Of a stretch of 64,000 nt of DNA, positions 41,575-51,403 are shown piece after piece. Numbering within the stretch: position 1 is the stretch's first letter; each line of letters begins with the position of its first letter. The stretch is taken from the NCBI RefSeq assembly GCF_003860525.1, contig NZ_CP034161.1:3162001-3226000 (forward strand), written 5' to 3'. A model generated the notes under the pieces. It did not search any database. It saw only the letters and a program-made list of their open reading frames with translations, and was not told the DNA's origin. The position numbers were made by a program, and so were the translations under genes. This stretch comes from Epilithonimonas vandammei (lineage in GTDB: Bacteria > Bacteroidota > Bacteroidia > Flavobacteriales > Weeksellaceae).

Positions 41575-42219
41575 TTATTTCCATTCAACATTTTCTTTGA
41601 TCACTTTTGCCGGTACTCCGGCGGCTAAACAATTTGCAGGAACATCTTTGGTCACCAAAGATCCTGCTGCGATTATACAGCCATCACCTATTTTCACCCC
41701 TTTCAGCACGGTAACATTGGTACCGATCCACACGTTATTTCCAATAACGATTGGCTGAGTGGGTTCGCTACCATTTATCATCTGGTGTGCGTCACTATCC
41801 CAAATGGTAAAGTTTTCTGAAATGGCTACCCCATTACCAATTGTAATTTCATCATAGCATCTTATTTTACAGTATCTGTTGATATAACCACTTCCTAAAT
41901 TAAGTTTTGCTCCTTTAAAAACCATAATATCACAACCACTGTGGATAAAGAACGTGTCACTCACATTAATTTCGGAATTTTGGTACATCTCCAAGTAACC
42001 GACAAAAGGATCTTTTTTTGTGATATGCCTATTGACAACTAAAGTTCCTTTATGTATATTTATTTTAGCCGTTTTATGAACACTATAACTAGATTTACCA
42101 AAAAATAAAACCCTAGAAAACCTGCCCTTTTTACCCTTAATTGAAAAATATGCTACTAAATTTTTAAATTTAAATAGATGAATATTTGCTACGTAAAATA
42201 ATTGAAATTTAGAACACAT
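41575..42219 (-). CDS. Hexapeptide-repeat acyltransferase (WbbJ/maltose O-acetyltransferase-like)
   Basis: A 214-residue left-handed beta-helix enzyme with hexapeptide repeats from about residue 60 onward. The DSDAHQM segment holds the probable catalytic His, and [25 protein letters not shown] and [24 protein letters not shown] are the conserved end. Likely acetylates a hydroxyl of a sugar. It comes directly before the GT2 remnant. Confidence 0.9.
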   Translation of the reverse strand: MCSKFQLFYVANIHLFKFKNLVAYFSIKGKKGRFSRVLFFGKSSYSVHKTAKINIHKGTLVVNRHITKKDPFVGYLEMYQNSEINVSDTFFIHSGCDIMVFKGAKLNLGSGYINRYCKIRCYDEITIGNGVAISENFTIWDSDAHQMINGSEPTQPIVIGNNVWIGTNVTVLKGVKIGDGCIIAAGSLVTKDVPANCLAAGVPAKVIKENVEWK

Positions 42220-42247
42220 ATTGAGATAGTTTTATAAATTAAAAAGA

Positions 42248-43189
42248 TTATTTACCCTTTACTATTTTCCAGACCAGCGTCTTAATCATTTTATAATTTT
42301 TTTTATAGTCTAAAGAAAAGTTTTTTAAAACCAACACTATTGCTGCGCTAGGTTTTGCGAGTATAATATCTCCGTATACTATTTTATATCTATACTCATT
42401 TTTATAAAAATTAATAAGTTTGAAAAATTTATTATTAGTATGCGCATTAAATCGATCCATGGTATCAAAAATATTTTGGAACTGATCTCTCATACTTTTT
42501 CGGGTTTGCTGTGATGACCATGATCCTTCACTATATGCTCTATAGACCGTCGTGATATCTTCACAATATCCAATTTTTCCTTTTGACAAAGCCAATAAAG
42601 CGAGAGGAAAATCACCCACTTTACATGTTGTGAAATATACAGGTAAATCAATAATCATTTCTTTTTTAAACAACGCACTGGCAGTACAAAAATCGGCACC
42701 TATATTTAAGAGAAATTGCTTTTTATTTAAAATGCCGTTTTTAAAATCTTTGTGTTTATAGTACAAGTCCATTTTGTTTTGTCTTGTCAAAATATTTGCA
42801 GCTGTAAATGAAAATATGGTTCCTTTATTCTCTTCCAAAAAACAGACCTGCTTCTGTAATTTCAAAGGATCTGTCCAATAATCATCACCTTCGCAGATGG
42901 CGATGTATTCTCCGGTTGTCTGTTCCAATGCCCAGATGAAATTAGGCATCATGCCTTTGTTGGTTTCGTGTTTGGTGTATTTTATTTCAAAGTTGCTTGG
43001 TGCAGGGTTTTCTAAAAAATACTTTTTCACAACCTCATCGGTTGCATCTGGGGAATTATCGTTTGCGATGATAAATTCCACAGGACCGTCATATTGTTGC
43101 ATCAGCACTCCATCAAGAGTTTCTGTGATGTATTTCTCGTGACCATAAGTGATGGTGACTACGCTAACTTTGGGGAAATCTATACTCAT
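42248..43189 (-). CDS. Glycosyltransferase family 2
   Basis: A 313-residue GT2 enzyme. VSVVTITYGHEKYITETLDGVL, FIIANDNSPDATDEVV and IAICEGDDYWTDPLKLQKQ (with the DD metal site) are classical. The sequence up to residue about 120 is of the WbbN/rhamnosyl-like group; acceptor unknown. Confidence 0.92.
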   Translation of the reverse strand: MSIDFPKVSVVTITYGHEKYITETLDGVLMQQYDGPVEFIIANDNSPDATDEVVKKYFLENPAPSNFEIKYTKHETNKGMMPNFIWALEQTTGEYIAICEGDDYWTDPLKLQKQVCFLEENKGTIFSFTAANILTRQNKMDLYYKHKDFKNGILNKKQFLLNIGADFCTASALFKKEMIIDLPVYFTTCKVGDFPLALLALSKGKIGYCEDITTVYRAYSEGSWSSQQTRKSMRDQFQNIFDTMDRFNAHTNNKFFKLINFYKNEYRYKIVYGDIILAKPSAAIVLVLKNFSLDYKKNYKMIKTLVWKIVKGK

Positions 43190-43251
43190 ATTCTTAGATA
43201 AATTTTTCTTTAATCCGAATTATTGGTTTACAAAATTTCACATCTTAATTT

Positions 43252-44358
43252 TTATTTCAATCTAATTATTCGTTCTGTATACTCTTTATTTATCTCCCTC
43301 CCCCACAATTGAATTAAAATTTCCCTATTTTTATGTACCGTTTCGGGAAGCAGTAATTCTTGTAATAACTTTTTATTTTCTAATAATTCATCAAAAGAAT
43401 ACACAACCAATCCTTTATTGATGAGATATTGATAAACAATGCTTTCCTTGAAAAAGAATAATTTAGCTCCCATATAAATTAATGAAATAATATTTCCCAA
43501 AGCCTGCTGTCTAATATGTCCCATAAAAACATTGGGGCATTGTGAAAGTATCTGATTATACTCATTTAGCGTAAGAAAATCTTCCAATAATATCATCTTC
43601 TTGTCATTATTCCCCGCTTTCAGAAGATAGTTTTTCAATCGATCCTTATATCCTTTTTCTCCATAACTTAAAGGAATATAAATCTTTTCATTGGAAAGAT
43701 TCAACTGATCAACAATTTGCAAAACATCATAGTGATTGTTGGTGGCAGTAGCACTATTCCCTAAGAGTATAGAATTTCCATTTATAGGCAAATTAGATTC
43801 ATAATGATCTTCGAGATTACCATAATTCCACGCGAGATATGCGGGTTTAAAGTTTTTATAATTTTTCTTTATGAGCAAAAAATCTTCTTCCAAAACTGGA
43901 GAGAAATAATTGATGCGATTGAGCAACCTGACCTTTTCTCTATTTTTTAACTTCTTTACAACTTTCAGTAAAAAGTTATCTTTTATCCCAAGTTGTGCTT
44001 TTGTTAATTCTTTATAAATTGAAAAATTATTCAACGTATTTATCAACCAATAATAGTCACCTCCCCATCCTATCCAAAGAATTTTTGTTTTGACTTTTTT
44101 ATTTCGAAGCAAATCAAAGTACCTTGAATCTAAAAAGTGTATAATGATTAAATCATACGAATTTAAATAGTCCTCAACTCCTGATTCCTTAAAATAATTT
44201 TCCTTAACAATGGTACAATTAAAATGAATATGCTTCAATTGCGAATTACCACTAAAAATAGTAAAATGAGATTCTACTTCCGAATCAAATTGTTGGAATT
44301 CATCATATGCTTTATCTATAAATTTTTCATCATTCGCAAAATGAATAATTCTTTTCAT
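43252..44358 (-). CDS. WecF/RffT-like glycosyltransferase (family GT56)
   Basis: A 368-residue protein resembling TDP-Fuc4NAc:lipid II Fuc4NAc transferase, the enzyme adding 4-acetamido-4,6-dideoxygalactose in enterobacterial common antigen. Matching blocks: ILWIGWGGDYYW, LLGNSATATNNHYDVL, IPLSYGEKGYKDRL and VFMGHIRQQALGNI. The neighbouring aminotransferase and PglD-like acetyltransferase would provide a 4-amino-dideoxy sugar, supporting this assignment. Confidence 0.82.
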   Translation of the reverse strand: MKRIIHFANDEKFIDKAYDEFQQFDSEVESHFTIFSGNSQLKHIHFNCTIVKENYFKESGVEDYLNSYDLIIIHFLDSRYFDLLRNKKVKTKILWIGWGGDYYWLINTLNNFSIYKELTKAQLGIKDNFLLKVVKKLKNREKVRLLNRINYFSPVLEEDFLLIKKNYKNFKPAYLAWNYGNLEDHYESNLPINGNSILLGNSATATNNHYDVLQIVDQLNLSNEKIYIPLSYGEKGYKDRLKNYLLKAGNNDKKMILLEDFLTLNEYNQILSQCPNVFMGHIRQQALGNIISLIYMGAKLFFFKESIVYQYLINKGLVVYSFDELLENKKLLQELLLPETVHKNREILIQLWGREINKEYTERIIRLK

Positions 44359-44367
44359 TGTAGTCCA

Positions 44368-45000
44368 TTATATATATTTCTTAATCAAAGCAGGAATTCC
44401 TGCTACCATTACATTTGGAGGCACATTATTTCTCACTACGGCTCCGGCTGCAATAACCACATTGTCCCCAATAGTTACATCTGGAAAAATTATAGAACCT
44501 GCTCCGATACTTACAAAATTACCGATATGGACTCGACCCAAAAGGTTAACCGATGGTGAAATCTCACAAAATTCTCCTATCGTAACATCGTGTGTAATCA
44601 CGGAATTGTAATAGGCCATTGTACCCTTCCCTATCGCTACGTCATTAGAAATTTTAACTCCCGAAAGAATATTACATCCCGAACTGATCTGTATTCTAAA
44701 ACTTCCTATTTCAGCATTTTTACTGATGACAGTGCTCAATTCGCCTCCTATGCTTTCAAATTTATCGCAAAGCTTTTTTCTTAAGAAAGGATTTCCAATA
44801 CCTAGAACAAATTGATTCGAAGTTTGGCTGAAATAGGTTTTAGCTTCCCCGATGGTCCTTAATATAGGAAATTGCCCAAATAATTTACCGGGCAGATCGA
44901 CATTGACATCATCGTAAAAACAAAGGTTTTCGGTTTGTCCGTTTTGATGAAGAATTTCCAGGACTTCCTTAGCAAAGCCTTTTGCACCAATGATCAGCAT
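44368..45000 (-). CDS. PglD/NeuD-like sugar N/O-acetyltransferase
   Basis: A 210-residue acetyltransferase: N-terminal Rossmann-like segment MLIIGAKGFAKEVLEIL binding the nucleotide sugar, then a left-handed beta-helix. The catalytic His is probably H137 (SVITHDVTIGEF), as in PglD. It would acetylate the amino group of the sugar made by the aminotransferase 2 bases upstream. Confidence 0.9.
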   Translation of the reverse strand: MLIIGAKGFAKEVLEILHQNGQTENLCFYDDVNVDLPGKLFGQFPILRTIGEAKTYFSQTSNQFVLGIGNPFLRKKLCDKFESIGGELSTVISKNAEIGSFRIQISSGCNILSGVKISNDVAIGKGTMAYYNSVITHDVTIGEFCEISPSVNLLGRVHIGNFVSIGAGSIIFPDVTIGDNVVIAAGAVVRNNVPPNVMVAGIPALIKKYI

Positions 45001-45002
45001 AA

Positions 45003-46085
45003 TTAATTATTTTGAACTCTTAATATTAAGCGGCAAATTAAATCTACTTCTTCCAAAGTCAAGTCATAATACAAAGGCAGACATAAAACCCTTTGGGCAA
45101 TATCGCCAGTCACCGGCAAATCCTGTGGTTTCACATAAGGGAGCGAGGTTGCCAAGGAAGGATAAAAATATCTGCGGGTAAAGATTTCATTCAGTTTCAG
45201 GAGCTCTACACACTGCAACATTAATTCTTCCGAATCAAACACCAACGGATAATAGGCAAAGTTGTTTTCCGAAGCGGAATGCCATACTGGTCTGCGGGCT
45301 TTCAGGTTCTTCAGTTTTTCATCATATCTGGCCGTCAGTTCTTTTCTTTTGTGATGAATCGTTTCCAAATATTTTAAGTTCGCCAAGCCCATTGCCGCGT
45401 GGTATTCGGAATTTTTTCCGTTAATTCCCAAATCGGCAAAACTTTCGGGCCCATCAAAACCAAAGTTTCTCATGTACGCCAAACGCTTTAGCAAAGCCGC
45501 ATCTTTGGTGACTATCAATCCGCCCTCCACCGAGTGGTAGAGCTTGGTGGCATGCAAACTGCAAGTCGAAATATCTCCGTACTCAAAAACAGATCTGCCA
45601 TTCACCTCCACGCCAAACGCATGTGCTGCATCATAAATCACCTTAAGCTGATGCTTTTTCGCGATCGTTTCAATTTTCTCTACATCGCAGGGATTTCCGT
45701 ACACGTGAGTAGCCAAGATAGCGGTGGTCTCGGGCGTAATGGCATCTTCGATTTTATCCGCATCTATGTTTAAGGAATGTTCATCTATATCCACAAAAAT
45801 CGGAGTGCAGTGTTCCCACACAATGGCACTGGTAGTAGCCACAAACGAAAACGGTGTGGTGATGATCTCTCCTTTAAGGTCTAATGCTTTGATTGCCATT
45901 TGCAATGCCACCGTTCCGTTGGTTACAAAAAGCAGGTGATTCACTTTCAACGTATCTTTCAGTTTCAGTTCTAAATCACTTGCCAGTGGCCCCATATTGG
46001 TCAGCCAGTTGCGTTTCCAAATGCCATCGAGGTAATACTGGTACACCTGCTGTGGTGGCAAAAAAGGTTTGGTTACGGGAATCAT
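45003..46085 (-). CDS. DegT/DnrJ/EryC1/StrS aminotransferase (sugar)
   Basis: PLP-dependent transaminase (360 aa) that aminates a nucleotide-linked keto sugar. The PLP-binding Lys is K181 in CSLHATKLYHSVEGG, with D152 of VIYDAAHAFG next to the pyridine nitrogen; TNGTVALQMAIKAL is the phosphate-binding helix. The sugar product is probably a 4-amino-4,6-dideoxy hexose (VioA/FdtB group). No rmlA or rmlB gene is in the window, so the activated sugar precursor must be made elsewhere. Its stop overlaps nothing; the gene overlaps the flippase by 4 bases. Confidence 0.9.
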   Translation of the reverse strand: MIPVTKPFLPPQQVYQYYLDGIWKRNWLTNMGPLASDLELKLKDTLKVNHLLFVTNGTVALQMAIKALDLKGEIITTPFSFVATTSAIVWEHCTPIFVDIDEHSLNIDADKIEDAITPETTAILATHVYGNPCDVEKIETIAKKHQLKVIYDAAHAFGVEVNGRSVFEYGDISTCSLHATKLYHSVEGGLIVTKDAALLKRLAYMRNFGFDGPESFADLGINGKNSEYHAAMGLANLKYLETIHHKRKELTARYDEKLKNLKARRPVWHSASENNFAYYPLVFDSEELMLQCVELLKLNEIFTRRYFYPSLATSLPYVKPQDLPVTGDIAQRVLCLPLYYDLTLEEVDLICRLILRVQNN

Positions 46086-47515
46086 TTTTTTAATAAATCT
46101 TTTAAATAATTAATCTCTTTGAATTTAAAAATCCATACGGTGCCCAAATACATCGCTGCATATAAACCACTCAGCACCAATAATCTTGGTAAATCTACCC
46201 AATTATGGAAATAGAAATGGTCTGAAAAGTAAATAATTAATGCAATACTTCCAGAAAGTGAGATAATTGGCATCAAATCCAAAATCTGGTGCATCGAGCC
46301 ATACTTCAACATCTTCCCTGTATAATGTGTATTGATGAAAAATGCCAATACCGAAAATATTACCTGTCCCCATACTATCCCAATCACTCCGAAGGGCACC
46401 GAAACAAGAAGCGTGATGATCTGCAAGCCTTTTTTCCAAAATTCAAGTTTAAGGAACAGATCTGAACGGCCTTTAACGTTCAGTATATTAAGATTATACG
46501 AATGAATAGGAAACAAAATGCCAGACAATGCAAGCACCTGCAAATAAGGAACCGCAGGCAACCATTTGTCGGTCAACAAAAAACGAATCATCGGTTCTGC
46601 AACCACCATCATTATAAACAAAACCGGAGCAATAACAAAAATCACCAGTTTCATCAATTTCTGATACACCTCTTTCAGTTTGACATCATTGTCTTTTAGT
46701 TTGGCAAAAAGGGGAAAGGTTACTTTGTTCAGTGCGGTTGATAAATTAGCAACGGGCAATTGTTTCAGGTTATCTGCTCTATTGTAATACCCCAACTGCG
46801 CACTTGAGAAATGTTTTCCGATAAGGATGGTATAGATATTTCTGAAAACAGTATCTAATAAGCCAGATAAAGTCATTTTATATCCAAAGCCGAAATGTTC
46901 TTTGAACTTTGCTTGATCAAAAATAAGCAATGGTTTCCATTTGCTGTAAAACCATAATTGAATGCCTCCCACGACAGACTGAATGATCGGATAAAAAACC
47001 AAAGACCATATCCCAAAACCACTGTAAGCCATCACCACACCAGAGACTGCTCCAATAATTAATGACGGTAATTGAATTGTAAACAGCGTCTTAAAGTCCA
47101 TCGCTTTCACAAATCTTGTACTCTGCACTGCTGTTAAAGACCTAATGATGATGCTGACGCTATACACTCTAATGACCGGCGTAAGTATTTCCACTTTATA
47201 AAAGTCAGCAATTAAAGGAGCTGTAAAAAAAATAATGATATACATAGCCATCGCCATCACCATATTGAACCAAAAGACCGTCGATAAATCACGGTCATCT
47301 ACCTCCGCAGAACGAATGAGACTTGAAGACATCCCTCCATCTACCAACGCGGAGGCTATTGACATCACCACGGTGAACATGGCAATGGTTCCAAAATCAG
47401 AGGGCAATAACAATCTCGCAAGAATAACACTTAACGCAAACGTAATCAGCTGGGTGCCAAACTGCTGTGCAAAGGTCCAGATCATGGAGGACACCGCCTG
47501 TTTTTTTAAAGACAT
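46082..47515 (-). CDS. Oligosaccharide flippase (Wzx/MOP family)
   Basis: A 477-residue inner-membrane protein with about 12-14 helices of the MATE/MOP polysaccharide exporter family, moving the lipid-linked repeat unit across the membrane. Typical: KKQAVSSMIWTFAQQFGTQLITF at the N-terminus and ILARLLLPSDFGTIAMFTVV. Placement between the sugar genes and the Wzc-like kinase is the usual order of Wzx/Wzy-dependent systems. Confidence 0.93.
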   Translation of the reverse strand: MSLKKQAVSSMIWTFAQQFGTQLITFALSVILARLLLPSDFGTIAMFTVVMSIASALVDGGMSSSLIRSAEVDDRDLSTVFWFNMVMAMAMYIIIFFTAPLIADFYKVEILTPVIRVYSVSIIIRSLTAVQSTRFVKAMDFKTLFTIQLPSLIIGAVSGVVMAYSGFGIWSLVFYPIIQSVVGGIQLWFYSKWKPLLIFDQAKFKEHFGFGYKMTLSGLLDTVFRNIYTILIGKHFSSAQLGYYNRADNLKQLPVANLSTALNKVTFPLFAKLKDNDVKLKEVYQKLMKLVIFVIAPVLFIMMVVAEPMIRFLLTDKWLPAVPYLQVLALSGILFPIHSYNLNILNVKGRSDLFLKLEFWKKGLQIITLLVSVPFGVIGIVWGQVIFSVLAFFINTHYTGKMLKYGSMHQILDLMPIISLSGSIALIIYFSDHFYFHNWVDLPRLLVLSGLYAAMYLGTVWIFKFKEINYLKDLLKK

Positions 47516-47534
47516 TATAACGTATTTCTAAACA

Positions 47535-49829
47535 TTATACTTTTGAGTATGTGTAATACCCATACCCATACTTGTTTCCATAACGGCTGTTTTCCGGCTT
47601 TACATTATTAAGTATAAAAGCGATGTTTTTCAAGTTGTGTGTCTGCTTGAATTCATCGGCAAAATGCAGCATTTGCTGATCCGTAAAATTGGATTTTACG
47701 ATATAAAGGATGGCATCTGCAATCTCGATCAAATGCATTGTATCGCTTACCAGCATTACCGGTGCAGAGTCTATCACGATATAGCGGTATGTATGCTTAA
47801 TACTCTCAATCATCTCGTCAAATTTCTTCATCTCCAACAAATCATTGGGATTGGGTACCATCGCTCCACTGAAAAGAATATCGAGATTCTCATTCAGTCC
47901 AGAGGGCACAATGTAGGGCCGCACAGAGGTGTCGTCTGAGATCAAATAATCTGTCAGTCCTTTATCTGATCCTGCTACAAAACGCTGCAACTGTGGATTT
48001 CTGATATCCGCACCGATGAGAAGCACCTTAGAATTACCTGCTAATGTGACTGCTGTATTAAATGCTACGGTCGTTTTACCTTCCGCTTTGACCGAAGATG
48101 TAACCAATATGACATCACTCTGACCCTTACTTTCCTTGGATTTCAGAATAAATTTGAGATTGGATGTTAGGATTCTGAAAGACTCCGCAAACACAGAAAA
48201 ATCATTAGCAGACACTAGATCTGATTCTTTAGGACTCTCAGGAATCTCGGCAATCACTAATGCATCCGTAACCGACGTCTGTATCTGATCTTTCGTATAA
48301 ATCTTAGTATCTGACACATATTTGGCATATAATATTACCACCGGAAGAAGCAAACCTGCTAACAGTGCACCCAGAAGTATGTTCTGTTTTTCCGGTTTTA
48401 CTATCCCCACTGTATAAGCAGGATTAATAACTTTAGCTTTTGGTGCCGTCACTGCCAAGGTAATGGCATTCTCTTCTCTTTTCTGGAGCAGGTACAGGTA
48501 GAGCTGTTCTTTAAGGTTCTGCTGACGCTCTATGCCACGGAAAACTTTTTCCTGTGTGGGATACATATAAATCTTATGGCGGTTCTGGTTTAACTGTCCT
48601 TTTGATTGTGCGATCTGAAGTTGTAAAGTGGCTTTAGATTCTACCAAGTTCTGACGAATCAGATCCCGCATCTCCAATATATCTCTATTGAGCTGTACAA
48701 CCGATGGGTTCTGAGCCGTCGCCTGTTTGAGGGTCTTATTTTTTGTCAGCAACATATCATTATACTTTGCTATATATCCCTCTGTCACAGAGGACAGCCC
48801 CATATTGCTAGGTAACAGGCGCTCCGAAGAGGTCAAACTATAAATTGAATTGACCAAATCCAATTGCGTTGCATACTCTATTAACTGATTTGTATTAGAA
48901 TTGGCATTATTAACAGCTAAATTAGCCTGTGTATCTAAGTCTGTAATCTCGTTGCTGCGTTTGAAAGCTTCTTTCTCCCCTTCTATCCCCGAAAGATCCT
49001 GAGAAATGATCTCTAATCTGCCATTGATAAAATCCTGGGTGTTCTGAGCTTCCATGTTTCTATCCTTTTTGCCCTCGATGTTATATTGCTCTGTAAGGCT
49101 GTTAAGAATATCTTCGGATTTGGAGGGAACAGGTCCTGTGAAGCTTATATCCATCATCTGCCCTTTATCTGGAGGCAATGCGACAACCAACTGACTCTCC
49201 AGTGAGGATACTAAACTTGGTGTGCTCCTAAAAACGATTTTAATCGGTTCAAATGATTTTTTTCCCTTTTTGATTTTGATGATCACTTTTCCAAATGGTA
49301 GCGAAACCAACTGTCCGAACTGGAACTTATCTTTATTACCCTTTAGTGGACCTTCCGACAGCTTGTACGTACCATTGCCAGATGGTGATATGATGTATGA
49401 CGCAGAAGAAAATTTAGGATTTTGAACCTCTATAACATTGGCCTCTAAGGGAGAAGAAGTATAAAGTTCGTTTTCTTTGATTGCCCCGATGCCATAGAAA
49501 CTCACATTAAGATTAAGCTGACCCACTACCTTAGCTAAAATAGGCTTTGATACTATTGCCGTAGCCTCTCCCTGCAGCTCATCTGCTCTTCCTGCACCAT
49601 TGGCTAAATCTGCTAAAGACTCAGCCGTTTTAGATTTGGATTGCGGAAATTGCAATGAGGTTTTAGAAAGGTATTGTGGCGTGGTGTATCTGAGATAAAT
49701 TTTGGCTCCCACAAAACAAAGGAGCATACTCAGAAGAATCCAATACCAATAGCGCAGGTATTTGAAAACTTCTTTTTTGATATTTAGTTTTTTTTTCTTT
49801 ACAGCCGGCAGGCTCTCCATTAATTCCAT
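47535..49829 (-). CDS. Polysaccharide co-polymerase / tyrosine autokinase (Wzc-like BY-kinase)
   Basis: A 764-residue inner-membrane protein controlling chain length and export. A Wzz domain with transmembrane helices near 30-48 and 480-500 frames a long coiled-coil periplasmic part. The cytoplasmic kinase has Walker A VTSSVKAEGKTT (K585), a Walker A' segment LLIGADIRNPQ (first Asp of the D-x-D-x-R pattern replaced by Gly), and Walker B YIVIDSAP. The C-terminus has six Tyr in the last 15 residues (750, 754, 756, 758, 759, 761), the autophosphorylated cluster. It starts 5 bases before the wza-like gene stop. Confidence 0.93.
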   Translation of the reverse strand: MELMESLPAVKKKKLNIKKEVFKYLRYWYWILLSMLLCFVGAKIYLRYTTPQYLSKTSLQFPQSKSKTAESLADLANGAGRADELQGEATAIVSKPILAKVVGQLNLNVSFYGIGAIKENELYTSSPLEANVIEVQNPKFSSASYIISPSGNGTYKLSEGPLKGNKDKFQFGQLVSLPFGKVIIKIKKGKKSFEPIKIVFRSTPSLVSSLESQLVVALPPDKGQMMDISFTGPVPSKSEDILNSLTEQYNIEGKKDRNMEAQNTQDFINGRLEIISQDLSGIEGEKEAFKRSNEITDLDTQANLAVNNANSNTNQLIEYATQLDLVNSIYSLTSSERLLPSNMGLSSVTEGYIAKYNDMLLTKNKTLKQATAQNPSVVQLNRDILEMRDLIRQNLVESKATLQLQIAQSKGQLNQNRHKIYMYPTQEKVFRGIERQQNLKEQLYLYLLQKREENAITLAVTAPKAKVINPAYTVGIVKPEKQNILLGALLAGLLLPVVILYAKYVSDTKIYTKDQIQTSVTDALVIAEIPESPKESDLVSANDFSVFAESFRILTSNLKFILKSKESKGQSDVILVTSSVKAEGKTTVAFNTAVTLAGNSKVLLIGADIRNPQLQRFVAGSDKGLTDYLISDDTSVRPYIVPSGLNENLDILFSGAMVPNPNDLLEMKKFDEMIESIKHTYRYIVIDSAPVMLVSDTMHLIEIADAILYIVKSNFTDQQMLHFADEFKQTHNLKNIAFILNNVKPENSRYGNKYGYGYYTYSKV

Positions 49830-49834
49830 ATTGA

Positions 49835-50623
49835 TTATCTAGCTAAGGCTATCACGAACGTTACCAATCCAAGCACCACCCCCATCAGCTGTAGAAAAAG
49901 TCCTCTATTTGGATTGGTGGTATTGGCTGCGATTTGTTTATTTTTATCCGGCTCTACATACAAAATGTCATTCTGCTGCAGATAGTAGTAAGGCGAATTG
50001 ACTATAGAAGCTTCTGACAGGTCCAGAGTATAAGTGATATCTTTTCCTGATTCTTCGGAATACCGAATCAATTTTACATTGGTTCTATTGGCAGAATCTC
50101 TCATATCACCAGCCAAGGCTAGTGCCTGGAAAATATTAAGTCTCTCTGTGGGACTGGTTTTCTGCCCAGGACTGCCCACGTCTCCCAAGATACTGATATT
50201 GAAGTTGAGATGCCTCACTGTGACTACAGGATCAGTCAAATACTGCTTCAGGCGGCTATCTAACTCGGTTTTTAGCTGCTGTTTGGTCATCCCCTTGCAG
50301 TAAACATTCCCCAGTACCGGAAAAGAGATATAGCCATCTGATGTTACCTGATACTGATTATCCCCCAAACGAGCGTTACCGCCAGCATTGCCTTCTTCAC
50401 CCGTCTTTTGCATTGTAGTCCGGTTAAAGGGTTTTACTGCCAAGTCATCCAATGCTGTCACAATGATCTCCAGCATGTCTCCTTCCTGAATCCGTAATCC
50501 CTCGTACCTCGCCTGTGACACTTCCTGCTGGAAGTTGTTATTGCTCATATAAATCATATTTTGCTTCGGCTTACAAGAAGTTACAAGCGATATGATGAGC
50601 AAAAAAAATAATAATTTTTTCAT
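49835..50623 (-). CDS. Polysaccharide export outer-membrane lipoprotein (Wza-like)
   Basis: Forms the outer-membrane channel for the polysaccharide. From the Met at 50623 it has 262 residues. Lipobox C17 (SLVTSCKPK) follows a hydrophobic signal, and the export domain includes YRLQEGD-like LRIQEGDMLEIIV and the SLBB segment VSDGYISFPVLG and VTVRHLNFNISILGDVGSPG. Met 50623 is chosen over an upstream Met (50668) because the signal peptide starts there. C-terminal helix GLFLQLMGVVLGLVTFVIALAR is consistent with the membrane-spanning helix ring of Wza. Confidence 0.9.
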   Translation of the reverse strand: MKKLLFFLLIISLVTSCKPKQNMIYMSNNNFQQEVSQARYEGLRIQEGDMLEIIVTALDDLAVKPFNRTTMQKTGEEGNAGGNARLGDNQYQVTSDGYISFPVLGNVYCKGMTKQQLKTELDSRLKQYLTDPVVTVRHLNFNISILGDVGSPGQKTSPTERLNIFQALALAGDMRDSANRTNVKLIRYSEESGKDITYTLDLSEASIVNSPYYYLQQNDILYVEPDKNKQIAANTTNPNRGLFLQLMGVVLGLVTFVIALAR

Positions 50624-50672
50624 TGGAAATCTGCAAAGATCATTATAATCTATTACAGTTTTATTCATTAAA

Positions 50673-51290
50673 TTAGTTTGTTTCGCCGATATAATAGTTA
50701 ATACCCAATGCTAACATTCTGTTATAGGTAGCATCTCTGGTATAATCCGGATAAATTTTTGAAAAGCCCCGATCAAAGCGTATAAAAGCATCCAATTTAT
50801 CATTAATTTTAATCCCAGCTCCTACAGAAACGCCATAACCGAAGCTGCTTATATTCTGCTCCTGCGCTTCGAAATCCGCCGGAGGTCCCGATCTCTTTTC
50901 TGATACCAGAAATTCCAAACGGGGTCCTGCCATAAAATACAAATCCCCTTTGTACCCATTATTTCTCAAAAAGTACTTTATATATAATGGTAAACCGATG
51001 TAATTATTATGGTATTTTTGTTTTTCCTCTTTTGGATGGTTGGCATTCTCTCCCAAAGTATTAAACTCCAACTGCGGCGTGAAATACAGCCAAGCCGAAT
51101 CATAGATATCATTTGGGACTAAGGATACATCAGCAAATATCCCTATACCACCTCCGAATGCTCCTTTGGAATAATCGTGAACCTTAACGATTGATGACTG
51201 GTGAAAATTGGCTGTGACCCCATATTTTATGAATTGTGCATTGGCAAGACCTATCAACAAAACAAAACCTATTATAATTATCTTTTTCAT
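50673..51290 (-). CDS. Outer membrane beta-barrel (PorT-like) protein at the head of the capsule operon
   Basis: A 205-residue exported protein with a signal peptide (KKIIIIGFVLLIGLANAQ). Alternating strands such as YGVTANFHQSSIVK, LYFTPQLEFNTLG, KGDLYFMAGPRLEFLV and GYGVSVGAGIKINDKL resemble the PorT/outer membrane barrel family. It is the first gene of the minus-strand series leading to the capsule genes, 49 bases before the wza-like start codon, so it may be part of that transcript. Confidence 0.82.
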   Translation of the reverse strand: MKKIIIIGFVLLIGLANAQFIKYGVTANFHQSSIVKVHDYSKGAFGGGIGIFADVSLVPNDIYDSAWLYFTPQLEFNTLGENANHPKEEKQKYHNNYIGLPLYIKYFLRNNGYKGDLYFMAGPRLEFLVSEKRSGPPADFEAQEQNISSFGYGVSVGAGIKINDKLDAFIRFDRGFSKIYPDYTRDATYNRMLALGINYYIGETN

Positions 51291-51403
51291 GAATTCAGTT
51301 TGATCGTATTTGGGGACGAAATTAAGAATTTTTTATTTATTTTTAACAAAAATTTTCAATCCTATTAATAATTTTCATATTAATTATAATTAACTTAGAT
51401 TTA

